Of a stretch of 64,000 nucleotides of DNA, positions 44,539-55,987 are shown piece after piece (position 1 is the stretch's first letter; each line of letters starts with the position of its first letter). The notes under the pieces were generated by a model that was given only the letters and a program-made list of their open reading frames with translations, was not told the origin of the DNA and did not search any database. Location: assembly GCF_021228125.1 (NCBI RefSeq), contig NZ_JAJQQS010000004.1, positions 186,001-250,000 of the forward strand, in the 5' to 3' direction. Source of the stretch: Streptomyces albireticuli. Its GTDB lineage: Bacteria; Actinomycetota; Actinomycetes; Streptomycetales; Streptomycetaceae. The translations under genes and the position numbers were made by a program.

Positions 44539-45042
44539 TCAGGCGTTCACCGGCTCCTTCACCGGCACCGCCACCTTCTCCAGCGTCACCACGGACCGCT
44601 TCCCCGTGACCCGCTCCACCGCCACCCGCTCGTAGCCCCAGCCCCGGTACAGCCGCAGCGTCCGCTCGTTCCGGTGCCCGGTCGCCAGCCGGTAGCGGTC
44701 CGCCGACCGCTCCGCGGCCAGGCGTTCCTCGATGGCCGCGAGCAGGCGCCCGCCCAGGCCGTGCCGCCGCATCCGCGGGTGCACCATCAGCCCGGAGATC
44801 AGGGCCGTGCCGTCCTCGTCGACCGTGCCGCGCGCCGAGCCGACGACCTCTTCGCCGAGCCGGGCGACGAGCACCAGGCCGGCGGCCAGCTCCGCGCGGA
44901 GCGCGGCGAGGCTCTGGGTGAGGGGTTCGAGGGAGTAGTCGCCGTAGAGCTCGGCCTCTTCCTGGAAGCAGAGGTACTGGAGTTTGAGGATCCGCTCGGC
45001 GTCGTCCTCGGTCGCCGTAGCGAGGGTCACGCTCATGCCCAT
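44539..45042 (-). CDS. GNAT N-acetyltransferase
   Basis: 167 residues; the acetyl-CoA motif appears in LISGLMVHPRMRRHGLGGRLLAA, and RLATGHRNERTLRLYRGWGYE marks the end of the fold. Start at the ATG of MGMSVTLA with GGGGAGG upstream. Substrate unknown. Confidence 0.9.
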   Translation of the reverse strand: MGMSVTLATATEDDAERILKLQYLCFQEEAELYGDYSLEPLTQSLAALRAELAAGLVLVARLGEEVVGSARGTVDEDGTALISGLMVHPRMRRHGLGGRLLAAIEERLAAERSADRYRLATGHRNERTLRLYRGWGYERVAVERVTGKRSVVTLEKVAVPVKEPVNA

Positions 45043-45124
45043 GTGCGCACGCCTCCCCTTTTCGGTTCGGTCCGCCCTGACAGGAGCCGGCGCGGATGCG
45101 CGTCGCCTCCATGGCGCCGGTCGC

Positions 45125-45649
45125 CTACCGCTCCTTTCCCCAACGTCCAGGAGCCGCAACCTCCGCCGTGAGCATTCTGCGCAAGCAACCAAGGCAACGG
45201 GAACGCACCGGCCCCAAAGATCCTTGTGACATTCCCAACTCGCCTGCGATTTCCCGGTAGGTCGGGTCGTGGCGGGAAAGCAGCGCGCCCAGCAGCCGGG
45301 GGCACCGGCCGGGCAGCCGGCGCACGGCCGCGCGCAGCACCCGGCCCTCCTCGGCGGCCAGTACCGCGTGCTCGACGCCCGACTCCGGGCCGCCGGACGG
45401 CTCGGAACGGGTCGGGTCGTAGAGCACCTCGCGGCGGGCCCGGCGGCGGGCGGAGCGGGCCTCGGCCCGTACCGCCGCGCGTAAGCGGGAGGCGGCCGGG
45501 CGGCCGCACTGCGGGCGGCTGTCGCTCAGCACCCGCACCCAGACAGCCTGTTCGAGGTCAGCGGCCTCGACGCCCGCGGCCGGTGCCTCCGCCGCGCACT
45601 CGGCGGCCAGCAGGGGCCGGAGCGAGGTCAGAAGATCGTTCGGTGTCAT
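45125..45649 (-). CDS. Sigma-70-like/ECF-type protein
   Basis: 174 residues. Residues 25-45 (ADLEQAVWVRVL) resemble a reduced region 2, an Arg-rich helix follows, and the C-terminal part (VLRAAVRRLPGRCPRLLGALLSR, then YREIAGELGMSQGSLGPVRSRCL) is a region 4-type HTH. It probably acts as an alternative sigma factor or sigma-like regulator; no anti-sigma gene is adjacent. Confidence 0.83.
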   Translation of the reverse strand: MTPNDLLTSLRPLLAAECAAEAPAAGVEAADLEQAVWVRVLSDSRPQCGRPAASRLRAAVRAEARSARRRARREVLYDPTRSEPSGGPESGVEHAVLAAEEGRVLRAAVRRLPGRCPRLLGALLSRHDPTYREIAGELGMSQGSLGPVRSRCLGCLRRMLTAEVAAPGRWGKER

Positions 45650-45765
45650 GCGGGTCGGGACGTGCGTCCCGGCGCGGCCGGTTTCGGCGACACCGGGTAA
45701 CCACCCCTACGGGTGAGGTGACCGGTGGGGGCGGCGCGGCGGTTTCCCGCACCGCCCCGGAGTCG

Positions 45766-46938
45766 TCAGCGCTTGACGAAGTCGGCGCGGGCCAGCGCCG
45801 CCGTGTCGCAGTTGTCGGAGAAGATCCCGTCGATGCCGGTGGCGAAGTACGTCTTGAACGCACCGAAGACGTCACCGTAGGCGTTGGGGTCGGTGCCGCG
45901 CCGGAAGTCCGCCGGCAGGAAGCTGTTCTCGTTGCGCATGGTGTACGGGTGCACGATCAGCCCGGCGGCGTGGGAGTCCCGCACCAGCGTGGTGGGCTTG
46001 GTGAGCCGGTCGTTCTTGTCCCGGGGGATGACCAGGTTCAGCCACGGGCCGATGCCCTGGGCGAAGCCCGCGACCCACCGCAGGCCCTTGGGGGTGATGA
46101 GGTCGGCGACCGTGCGCGGGTCCTTGGCCTCGACGAAGTCCCAGGGCCGGGTGGTGAGGTCGTCGAGCAGGAGCACCTTGGGGCAGTCCACACCGAGCTT
46201 GTTCAGCCGCTGGAGGCTGCTGGGCTCGAAGGACTGGAGGAAGGTGTGGGCGTTCCGGCCCGAGCGGCCGTAGCGGCGCAGCAGCTTGGCGAGACGTTCC
46301 TCCAGGCCGAGGCCCGCCTTGCGGAAGTACGTGGGGTGCTTGGTCTCGATGTGCAGCCAGACCCGGCGGCCGCGCTTGCGGCCCTGTTCGTCGGCCCACT
46401 TCAGGACCTCTTCGAAGGTGGGCACCTGCCAGCGGCCGTCGTAGAGGGTGTTGTGGCCGCGGGTGCCGGGGATGCGCTCCTTGGCACGGAGCGTCCGCAG
46501 CTCGGCCAGGGTGAAGTCCTCGGTGAACCAGCCGGTGTGGGCCTCGCCGTCGACGGTCTTGGTGGTCTTGCGGGAGGCGAACTCCGGGTGCGAGGCGACA
46601 TCGGTGGTGCCGGTGATGTCGTTCTCGTGACGGCAGACGAGGTGGCCGTCCTTGGTGGGCACGAGGTCCTGCTCGATGACGTCCGCGCCGTTGTCGAGGG
46701 CGAACTGGTAGGAGCCGAGGGTGTGCTCGGGGCGGTAGCCGCTGCCGCCGCGGTGACCGACGACGGTCGGGACCGGCAGGTCCTTGTACGAGCCCGAGTC
46801 ACCGTGGCCGCCGTGCCCCTGCCCGCGCGAGGCGGCCGAGGCCTGGCCCGCGCCGCCGCCGAGGACGACCGCCCCCGCGCCGAGGGCCGCCGCGGCCCCC
46901 AGAAGGCTGCGCCTGCCCGGCCGCTGTCCCTGCTCCAT
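45766..46938 (-). CDS. glpQ: Secreted glycerophosphodiester phosphodiesterase
   Basis: 390 residues. A Tat-type signal GRRSLLGAAAALGAGAVVLGG is followed by the GDPD barrel: VVGHRGGSGYRPEHTLGSYQFAL (catalytic His/Arg), ADVIEQDLVPTKDGHLVCRHE (metal-binding Glu/Asp and second His) and IDGIFSDNCDTA. It splits glycerophosphodiesters outside the cell, releasing glycerol 3-phosphate. GAGGAG precedes the ATG. A divergent gap separates it from the PlsC-like gene, also involved in phospholipid metabolism. Confidence 0.94.
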   Translation of the reverse strand: MEQGQRPGRRSLLGAAAALGAGAVVLGGGAGQASAASRGQGHGGHGDSGSYKDLPVPTVVGHRGGSGYRPEHTLGSYQFALDNGADVIEQDLVPTKDGHLVCRHENDITGTTDVASHPEFASRKTTKTVDGEAHTGWFTEDFTLAELRTLRAKERIPGTRGHNTLYDGRWQVPTFEEVLKWADEQGRKRGRRVWLHIETKHPTYFRKAGLGLEERLAKLLRRYGRSGRNAHTFLQSFEPSSLQRLNKLGVDCPKVLLLDDLTTRPWDFVEAKDPRTVADLITPKGLRWVAGFAQGIGPWLNLVIPRDKNDRLTKPTTLVRDSHAAGLIVHPYTMRNENSFLPADFRRGTDPNAYGDVFGAFKTYFATGIDGIFSDNCDTAALARADFVKR

Positions 46939-47165
46939 AAAAACTCCTCGTTCTGCGTGTGCGGTGCCCGTACGGCACCTTTCCGCCGCGCCGATCGTAG
47001 ACACGTGCGACTTTCGGATGGGGAGACGAAGGTCAAACGGGGTGCAAACTCACGTCAACACTCCGTATCGCTGCATAAACCTGGTGTGCGCGCCATGGGT
47101 ACCGGCGAGTATGGTCTCCCCCTGCGCAGGCATGCGCCGCACGACCACCACGACCGGAGGGCCCG

Positions 47166-47843
47166 TTGTCCCGCATCTTGCTCAAGGCGTTCCTCGGATT
47201 GCTCATGCGCGTCCTGTACCGCCCGAAGGTCGAGGGCGCGGAGCGCATCCCGGGCACGGGGCCGGTGATCCTGGCCGGCAGCCATGTGACGTTCGTCGAC
47301 TCGCTGTTCCTCGCGCTGGTCGTCAAGCGTCAGGTGTTCTTCATCGGCAAGGACGAGTACGTCACGGGCAAGGGCCTCAAGGGCCGGCTGATGGCCTGGT
47401 TCTTCACCAGCTCCGGCATGATCCCGGTGGACCGTGACGGCGGCCGCGGCGGTGTCGCGGCGCTGATGACCGGCCGCCGGGTGCTGGACGAGGGCAATGT
47501 CTTCGGGATCTACCCCGAGGGCACCCGCTCCCCCGACGGCCGTCTCTACCGCGGCCGGACCGGCATCGCCCGGCTGACGCTGATGACCGGCGCCCCGGTG
47601 GTCCCGTTCGCGATGCTCGGCATGGACAAGGTCCAGCCGGGCGGCAAGGGCCGGCTGCGGCTCGCCCCGGTGACGGTGCGCTTCGGCGAGCCGCTGGACT
47701 TCGCCCGCTACGAGGGCATGGACCGCGACCGCTATGTGCTGCGCGCCGTCACCGACGAGGTGATGAGCGAGGTCATGAGCCTGTCGGGTCAGGAGTACGT
47801 GGACATGTACGCCACCAAGGCGCGGGAGGAGAAGGCCGCCTGA
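47166..47843 (+). CDS. PlsC-type 1-acyl-glycerol-3-phosphate acyltransferase
   Basis: 225 residues. The acyltransferase motifs are ILAGSHVTFVDSLFLA (H-x4-D), VAALMTGRRVLDEGNVFGIYPEGTRSPDG (EGTR) and TGAPVVPFAMLG. It makes phosphatidic acid or a related lipid at the membrane. The start is TTG at 47166, supported by GGAGGG five bases upstream; no in-frame ATG or GTG fits better. Short convergent gap to the lipase gene. Confidence 0.93.
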   Translation: MSRILLKAFLGLLMRVLYRPKVEGAERIPGTGPVILAGSHVTFVDSLFLALVVKRQVFFIGKDEYVTGKGLKGRLMAWFFTSSGMIPVDRDGGRGGVAALMTGRRVLDEGNVFGIYPEGTRSPDGRLYRGRTGIARLTLMTGAPVVPFAMLGMDKVQPGGKGRLRLAPVTVRFGEPLDFARYEGMDRDRYVLRAVTDEVMSEVMSLSGQEYVDMYATKAREEKAA

Positions 47844-47882
47844 CGGCCGGCGCCTCCCTCACCTCCGCACTCCCCCGGGTTC

Positions 47883-48710
47883 TCAGGCCCGGCCGACGCA
47901 CTGGGGCTGGAAGCCCGGGTCGGCCGGGCCTTCGTGCGCCAGGGCGTCGAGCACCCACTGGGCGACGACCGGGTCCTTGGTGGCCTGGTCGTGCATGTAG
48001 AGGTCCAGCGGGCACTTGTCCTGGAGCACGATGTTGGTGAGGTGCTCCTTCGGGCCGGTGAGCAGCGCGCTGGTGTACGGGATCACGACCTCGTCGTAGC
48101 GGGTGGTGATGACCGTGTAGTCGGGTCCGGCCGGGGTCTCCTCACCGGCGTTGAGCTTGCGCATCAGCGGCGAGTCCCACTGCTGGTCGACGCAGGAGGG
48201 GCAGATGGTCCAGCCGGCGGGGATGGCGAGCGGGTTCTTGGTGCCGTGGTTGGACGGGACGATGCCGACGAGGTCGTCCACCTTGTCCGCGCCGCCGAGG
48301 AACTTCACGTAGTAGCGCGGCAGCATGCCGCCCTGGCTGTGGCCGACGAGATCGACCTTCGCGGCGCCGGTCGCGCCCCGCACGGCCTCGACGAAGTCGC
48401 TGAGCTCGGCCGCGGCCTGCGGTATCGGCGCGGTCTCCATGTTCCCGTAGTTGAAGGCGAAGACGCAGTAGCCCGCCTCCTTGAGCTTGGGCGAGAGCTT
48501 CGCCCAGTTCTCGGCCATCAGCTTGAAGGTGCCGTTGACCAGCACGACGGGCTGCGGGTGGGCCGAGTCCGGCTTGCAGGACCAGTCGTTGGCCCCGCGC
48601 GGCGGGATGTCGAGGACCGAGGCGGAGGCGGGGGCCGCGAAGCCGGTGAGGCCCAGGGCGGCGGTGGCCGCGGCGGCGAGCAGGAACCTGACGGTCTTGC
48701 GCATACGCAT
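47883..48710 (-). CDS. Secreted lipase (alpha/beta hydrolase, LipA class 2 type)
   Basis: 275 residues. The Sec signal peptide (AAATAALGLTGFAAPASA) is followed by the alpha/beta hydrolase region: oxyanion strand PVVLVNGTFKLMAENW, nucleophile GHSQGGMLPRYYVKF (Ser near residue 130) and a C-terminal acid/His. Cysteine pairs (CPSC, CPLD) fit an extracellular enzyme. The ATG at 48710 has AAGGAA upstream; an ATG at 48704 is also in frame. Confidence 0.92.
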   Translation of the reverse strand: MRMRKTVRFLLAAAATAALGLTGFAAPASASVLDIPPRGANDWSCKPDSAHPQPVVLVNGTFKLMAENWAKLSPKLKEAGYCVFAFNYGNMETAPIPQAAAELSDFVEAVRGATGAAKVDLVGHSQGGMLPRYYVKFLGGADKVDDLVGIVPSNHGTKNPLAIPAGWTICPSCVDQQWDSPLMRKLNAGEETPAGPDYTVITTRYDEVVIPYTSALLTGPKEHLTNIVLQDKCPLDLYMHDQATKDPVVAQWVLDALAHEGPADPGFQPQCVGRA

Positions 48711-48835
48711 GGTGGGGGATTCCTTTGAACGCGGACTTCGTCGTCCGACCCGTGTTCGACAATGTCGACCAGTGGTCGAGATCGTTGCGCGCACATAAGG
48801 ATCGCGTCAAGGGAATATGTTTCCGGCGTATGTCA

Positions 48836-48866
48836 CACAGGCCGGGGCTTGCCGCCCCGGCCTGTG
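48836..48866 (-). terminator. Terminator of the MFS exporter gene
   Basis: A perfect 13-bp stem (CACAGGCCGGGGC / GCCCCGGCCTGTG) with a 5-nt loop lies just downstream of the MFS stop on the minus strand. Confidence 0.85.
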
Positions 48867-48900
48867 ATGCGGTTTGCTGCTCGTTTGAGCTACAGTCCGC

Positions 48901-50460
48901 TCAGTGCCCCGTGGGGCCTCCGGCGCCCTCCTCGAGCTCCTGGCCGCGCAGCAGGAACCAAGCCGCCACGGCCGTGCCCAGCAGCACCAGCGCACCGGCG
49001 CCGGCGGCGATCCGCAGGCCCTCGACGAACGCGTCCTGGGCGGAGGAGAGCAGGGCCCCGCCCGTACCGCCCGGCAGTTCCGCGGCCGCCTCGACCGCGC
49101 CGCCGAGGGAGTCGTGGGCGTCCGCGGCGGCCTTCGCCGGCACCCCGGCGGGAGTGTCGAAGCCGCGGTAGACGCCGGTGACGATCGAGCCCAGGAGCGC
49201 GATGCCGAGCGCCGCGCCGAGCTCGTAGGCCGTCTCCGAGACCGCCGATGCGGAGCCCGCCTGCTCCTTGGGCACGCTGGAGAGGATCACGTCCGCGGTG
49301 ACGGTGAAGGAGAAGCCCGCGCCGACCCCGACGAGCAGCAGGGCCGCGCCGAGGACCGGGTACGCGGTGTCCGCGTGGAGCAGGACGAGCACCGCGAGCG
49401 CAACGCCGATCGCGCCGAGCCCGCCGGCCACCACCGACCGCACGGACCAGCGGCGCGCCGCCTTCCCGGCGAGCAGGCCCGCCGTCACGGCGCCCACGGC
49501 GGCCGGCAGTTCGGCGAGCCCCGCCTCCAGCGGGTTGCGGCCCTGGACCAGCTGGAGGAACTGGGACAGGAAGAAGACCAGTCCGGACAGTCCGAGCACG
49601 GTCAGCAGGTCGGCGAGGACCGCCCCGGAGAAGCCCCGGTGATGGAAGAGCCGCATGTCCAGGAGGGGCTTGGGCAGCTTGAGCTGGCGCCGTACGAACC
49701 AGGCCAGGGCCAGCACGCCGAGGACGCCCGCGAGCAGGAAGTGCCAGCGGAAGCCGTACGCGGCCGCTTCCTTGATCGCGTAGACGATCGCCACGATGCC
49801 GACCATCGACAGCAGGACGCTGGGCATGTCCCAGGGGCCGGGCGCGGGGTCGCGGGACTCGGGCAGCAGCTTGATGCCGACGAGCACGAGCACGGCCATC
49901 ACGGGCAGGTTGATCAGGAAGACCGATCCCCACCAGAAGTTCTGGAGCAGGACGCCGCCCACGACCGGGCCGACGGCCGCGCCGGCGGAGGCCATGGCGC
50001 CCCAGATGCCGATGGCGAGACTGCGCTCCTTGGGGTCGTGGAAGAGGTTGCGGATGAGCGCGAGGGTGGACGGCATCAGGGTCGCGCCCGCCACGCCGAG
50101 CAGGGCCCGGGCGGCGATCATCATCTCGGGGCTGGTGGCGTAGGCGTTGAGCACGGACACCGCGCCGAACGCGACCGCGCCGCAGAGCAGCAGCTTCTTG
50201 CGGCCGATCCGGTCGCCGAGGCTGCCCATGGACACCAGGAGGCCGGCGATGACGAAGGAGTAGACGTCGCCGATCCACAGCAGCTGGGTGCCCGAGGGGC
50301 GCAGGTCCTCGCTGAGGAAGGGCGTGGCGAGGCCGAGGACGGTCGCGTCGACGGCGACGAGGAGGACGGCCAGGACGAGGACGGCCAGGGCGAGCCAGCG
50401 CCCGGGGCGGGGCGTCTCGGCGGCCGGGGCGCCGGCGGGGGTGTCGACCGGGGAAGTCAC
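48901..50460 (-). CDS. MFS drug exporter, DHA2 (EmrB/QacA) type, 14 helices
   Basis: 519 residues. The sequence starts with a membrane entry helix LALAVLVLAVLLVAVDATVLGLATPF (DHA2 motif D1) and carries motif A MGSLGDRIGRKKLLL and motif C-like GAAVGPVVGGVL, with 14 predicted helices. It is a proton-driven exporter of toxic compounds. The GTG overlaps the TetR stop (GTGA), so the regulator controls it in the same message. Confidence 0.94.
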   Translation of the reverse strand: MTSPVDTPAGAPAAETPRPGRWLALAVLVLAVLLVAVDATVLGLATPFLSEDLRPSGTQLLWIGDVYSFVIAGLLVSMGSLGDRIGRKKLLLCGAVAFGAVSVLNAYATSPEMMIAARALLGVAGATLMPSTLALIRNLFHDPKERSLAIGIWGAMASAGAAVGPVVGGVLLQNFWWGSVFLINLPVMAVLVLVGIKLLPESRDPAPGPWDMPSVLLSMVGIVAIVYAIKEAAAYGFRWHFLLAGVLGVLALAWFVRRQLKLPKPLLDMRLFHHRGFSGAVLADLLTVLGLSGLVFFLSQFLQLVQGRNPLEAGLAELPAAVGAVTAGLLAGKAARRWSVRSVVAGGLGAIGVALAVLVLLHADTAYPVLGAALLLVGVGAGFSFTVTADVILSSVPKEQAGSASAVSETAYELGAALGIALLGSIVTGVYRGFDTPAGVPAKAAADAHDSLGGAVEAAAELPGGTGGALLSSAQDAFVEGLRIAAGAGALVLLGTAVAAWFLLRGQELEEGAGGPTGH

Positions 50461-51005
50461 TGTTTCATCCTCCGCTCGGCGCCGCCGAGCAGCAGCTCGG
50501 CGACCATGCGGGTGCGGTCCTTGGCGGCCAGCCGGCCGTCCTGCACGGCCCAGGCTCCGGAGCCGATCAGCCCGTAGAGGGCCTCGGTGAGCCAGGCGGA
50601 CGTCAGGTCGAGCCGGAAGGCGCCCTCCTCCTGGCCACGCCGGAAGAGGGCGTTGACCCGGGCGTCCAGGCGGTTCCAGCCCTCGTTGAGGCCGGCCTCG
50701 TAGAGCTGGTTCTCGGTGAAGAGGAAGGCCATGATCCCGGCCACCGGCTCGGTGGAGGCGATCAGGCGGCGGACGGCGTCGGCCGCGTCGCCCTCCTCGA
50801 TCCGGGCCTCGTCCAGGGCCTGCTCCAGCTGGCGGATGCCGAGGTCCTCCAGGGCGCGGACGAGCGCGTCCCGGCCGGAGAAGTGGCGGTGGAGGGTGGC
50901 CCGGCCGATGCCGGCGGCTCTGGCGATCTCGTCCATGGAAGCGGTCGCCTTGCGGGTGAGCAGGGCGGCGGCTTCCTTCAGTACATGGTCACGATCGACA
51001 CTCAT
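50457..51005 (-). CDS. TetR-family repressor of the MFS exporter
   Basis: 182 residues: N-terminal HTH (MDEIARAAGIGRATLHRHFSGRDALVRA) and a helical ligand domain with ENQLYEAGLNEGWNR. It lies directly upstream of, and coupled to, the MFS gene. A perfect inverted repeat centred 28 bp before its ATG is the likely operator, implying autorepression and drug-dependent release. Confidence 0.93.
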   Translation of the reverse strand: MSVDRDHVLKEAAALLTRKATASMDEIARAAGIGRATLHRHFSGRDALVRALEDLGIRQLEQALDEARIEEGDAADAVRRLIASTEPVAGIMAFLFTENQLYEAGLNEGWNRLDARVNALFRRGQEEGAFRLDLTSAWLTEALYGLIGSGAWAVQDGRLAAKDRTRMVAELLLGGAERRMKQ

Positions 51006-51016
51006 GAGACGACGAT

Positions 51017-51050
51017 AACCCGAATGAGACGATGATGTCTCATTCGGGTT
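51017..51050. promoter_or_regulatory. TetR-type operator
   Basis: AACCCGAATGAGAC-N6-GTCTCATTCGGGTT, a perfect 14-bp inverted repeat with a 6-bp spacer, starts 12 bp upstream of the TetR gene and overlaps the presumed promoter. The half-site GAATGAGAC is typical of TetR-family operators. Confidence 0.8.
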
Positions 51051-51110
51051 GTCGCTGTATCGGTGCGGACCCGACGGAGCCGTACGCGCGGAACCGCCGG
51101 GGGCCGGGAC

Positions 51111-53845
<2,735 letters not shown>

Positions 53846-53860
53846 GGGTTTCTCCTTACG

Positions 53861-53910
53861 GTGCATACGCTGATGGGCATAAGTATGCACTCCACCGTAT
53901 GTTTCGTCAA
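53861..53910 (-). promoter_or_regulatory. argG promoter overlapped by an ARG-box-like inverted repeat
   Basis: Minus-strand -35 TTGACG (53905-53910), 17-bp spacer, -10 CATACT (53882-53887). The perfect inverted repeat GTGCATAC-N14-GTATGCAC (53861-53868 and 53883-53890) covers the -10 region. TGCATA half-sites resemble Streptomyces ARG boxes, so repression by ArgR is likely, but it is inferred. Confidence 0.65.
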
Positions 53911-54059
53911 TGAGGTGACGGAGGGGTTCCGTGACGCGTGCGGGAGCGGCGGCGGCCCGGACGGAGGGCGGTCCGGGGCCCGGATTTGGATCACGCCGCC
54001 AAACAGGTTATTTTCTTCTTGCACGCCCGACCGGGGAAGACCCGGGAGGAAGCGGGCGC

Positions 54060-54136
<77 letters not shown>

Positions 54137-54337
54137 GCGTTTTCGCAGGTCGGAGGCCGTTTTCGCAGAGATGCGGGGACGGCCTTCCGTGTTTTTCCGT
54201 ACGCTCCGTGTTGTCCGTGCGTTCCGTGCGTACGTTCCGCGCATGCCGTGCCGCGCGACGCCCTTCCGCGTCTTTCCTTGGCGTGGGGCGCCCTTCCGCG
54301 CCCTTCCGTGGCGTGCGCGCCGGGCGGGCGCGCTTCC

Positions 54338-55459
54338 TCAGCCCGCGACGTCCAGGTCCTCGTCGAGCCAGCCGGCCTTCGCCGCGTTGACCCCGGCCTG
54401 GAAGCGGCTCGCCGCGTGCAGGCTGGCCGCCAGCTCGGCGACCTTGCGGCGCACCGTCCGCTCGTGCATCCCGAGGTGCCGGGAGATCGTCTGATCCGTG
54501 AGCCCGCTGGCGAGCATCCGCAGCAGGGCGAGCTGCCGCTTGTCGCGCGGCCTGCCGGCCGGGCTGACGGCGGGGGCGGCCGCGCCGGCCGGCGGTCCGC
54601 TCTCCTGCGGCTCCGGCTCACCGCTCCCCCGCCGGCCGGCCGCCTTCTGCCCCTGGAAGACCACGGAGGCCGAGTGGTTCCAGTAGTGGTCGAAGACGGG
54701 GCGGAGGACCTCGTTGACGAGGGGGCTGTGGGCCACGACCATCCGCGGGCCGGCGGCGTCGTCCTCCGTGAGCCGGCTCGGGGGCGCGTAGAACATCGCC
54801 GTGGAGTCGTCGACGAGCGCGAAGCTGATGGGCAGCGTCGGGGAGATGCGGATCTCCGCGCCGGCCGCCGTGAGGTCGCGGAGCTTCGCCGCCGGCTGGG
54901 GCAGCGTGGCCGTGGACGAGCGGACGACGATGCGGACCGCGATGCCGCGCCGCAGCAGGGAGAGGCAGACCGGCGCCAGGGCCTCGGTGTAGATGTGCCC
55001 CGACCCCTGGAGGACCACCTCGGAGTGGGCGCCGAGCAGTTCCCTTTCGAGGGTCGCCAGAATCTCCGGCTGCTTGTCGAGGACCTTCAGCCGGTGGTCC
55101 TCCAGCTGCCGCATGTAGATCGTCTTGAACTGGGTGAGCACATCGGTCATGACCACGCCGGTCCGTGTCATGTCCTCGTAGAAATCGAGCATTCGGCTTC
55201 GCGCGGTGTCCAGGAGATTGTCCGCGGCGGCCTGCGGGGGTAATGCGATCCAGCCGCTCGGCGTCTCGGAACTCCGCGAGAAGAGACCTATCCCTTCAAG
55301 GTCCGATGCCGTTTTCCATAGGGCTGCCTTCGTCCATTTGAACCTCTTGAGGGCGGTCTCCGGATGCCAGGAAATATCCTCGAGGGCGAGTTCGTAGAGG
55401 GCGCGGGCGCGTTGCCGGTCTCCGCATTGATCCCCGGCCGAACTGTTTTTTTCAGACAT
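54338..55459 (-). CDS. TrmB-like regulator with PLD-like sensor and LuxR-type HTH
   Basis: 373 residues in three parts: an N-terminal winged-helix-like region (LKRFKWTKAALWKTASDLEGIGL), a middle region resembling the PLD-like sensor of TrmB regulators (ARSRMLDFYEDMTRTGVV ... VVAHSPLVNEVLRPVFDHYW), and a C-terminal LuxR-type HTH (LALLRMLASGLTDQTISRHLGMHERTVRRKVAELAASLH). Such proteins often control secondary-metabolism genes. It is divergent from a FAD/BFD reductase. The ATG lacks a Shine-Dalgarno sequence, and the 5' end and upstream gap are less GC-rich than the surrounding DNA. Confidence 0.85.
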   Translation of the reverse strand: MSEKNSSAGDQCGDRQRARALYELALEDISWHPETALKRFKWTKAALWKTASDLEGIGLFSRSSETPSGWIALPPQAAADNLLDTARSRMLDFYEDMTRTGVVMTDVLTQFKTIYMRQLEDHRLKVLDKQPEILATLERELLGAHSEVVLQGSGHIYTEALAPVCLSLLRRGIAVRIVVRSSTATLPQPAAKLRDLTAAGAEIRISPTLPISFALVDDSTAMFYAPPSRLTEDDAAGPRMVVAHSPLVNEVLRPVFDHYWNHSASVVFQGQKAAGRRGSGEPEPQESGPPAGAAAPAVSPAGRPRDKRQLALLRMLASGLTDQTISRHLGMHERTVRRKVAELAASLHAASRFQAGVNAAKAGWLDEDLDVAG

Positions 55460-55987
55460 GAAGAGAGGTCCCCAATCCAATCTCCAGGGATCGATTGATC
55501 AACAAGTTAGATGATCGCCACCTGGAAGGCAAGGGATAATTGTGGGCCAAAGCCGACCCACCGATTGCTCTGCTTTTCTCGATAAAAGAGCAGAGAGCCG
55601 CCATATCCGATGTCGGATAAATGTATCGGTTTGATCTGTCTGCGGCGTTTGCCCAATACACACAGCGACCGTCACCGACTGTGCACTTCGCCGATGAATA
55701 ACCCGGCATTCCTGCGGGAGCGGCCCACGGGTGCGGCCGGGCAATATTCCCCGGCCTCCGGAAGTACCGGCCGGGATCCCGGTCCGGTGTTCAATGCGCA
55801 CCCGCAACCTATCACCACTCCACCGCTTTCCTTTCACCCGGCCCCGGGCCTCCGCTACCGGACATAGCCGGATCAGGCCACCGCGCGGAGATCTCCGCGA
55901 GCCGTGGCTGGTCCATGATGAGGGCCATGCTGCAACCGAAATAAATGAGGCATCTGATTCATCGGCGGAACCGAGGGGACGTAATTC
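55460..55987. other. Divergent intergenic region, relatively A/T-rich
   Basis: About 530 bp between the PLD/HTH regulator and the FAD/BFD reductase gene, clearly less GC-rich than average. It contains several short inverted repeats (for example CTCTGC...GCAGAG near 55568-55592) and no coding potential that I can support. It probably holds both promoters and the regulator's binding sites. Confidence 0.55.
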
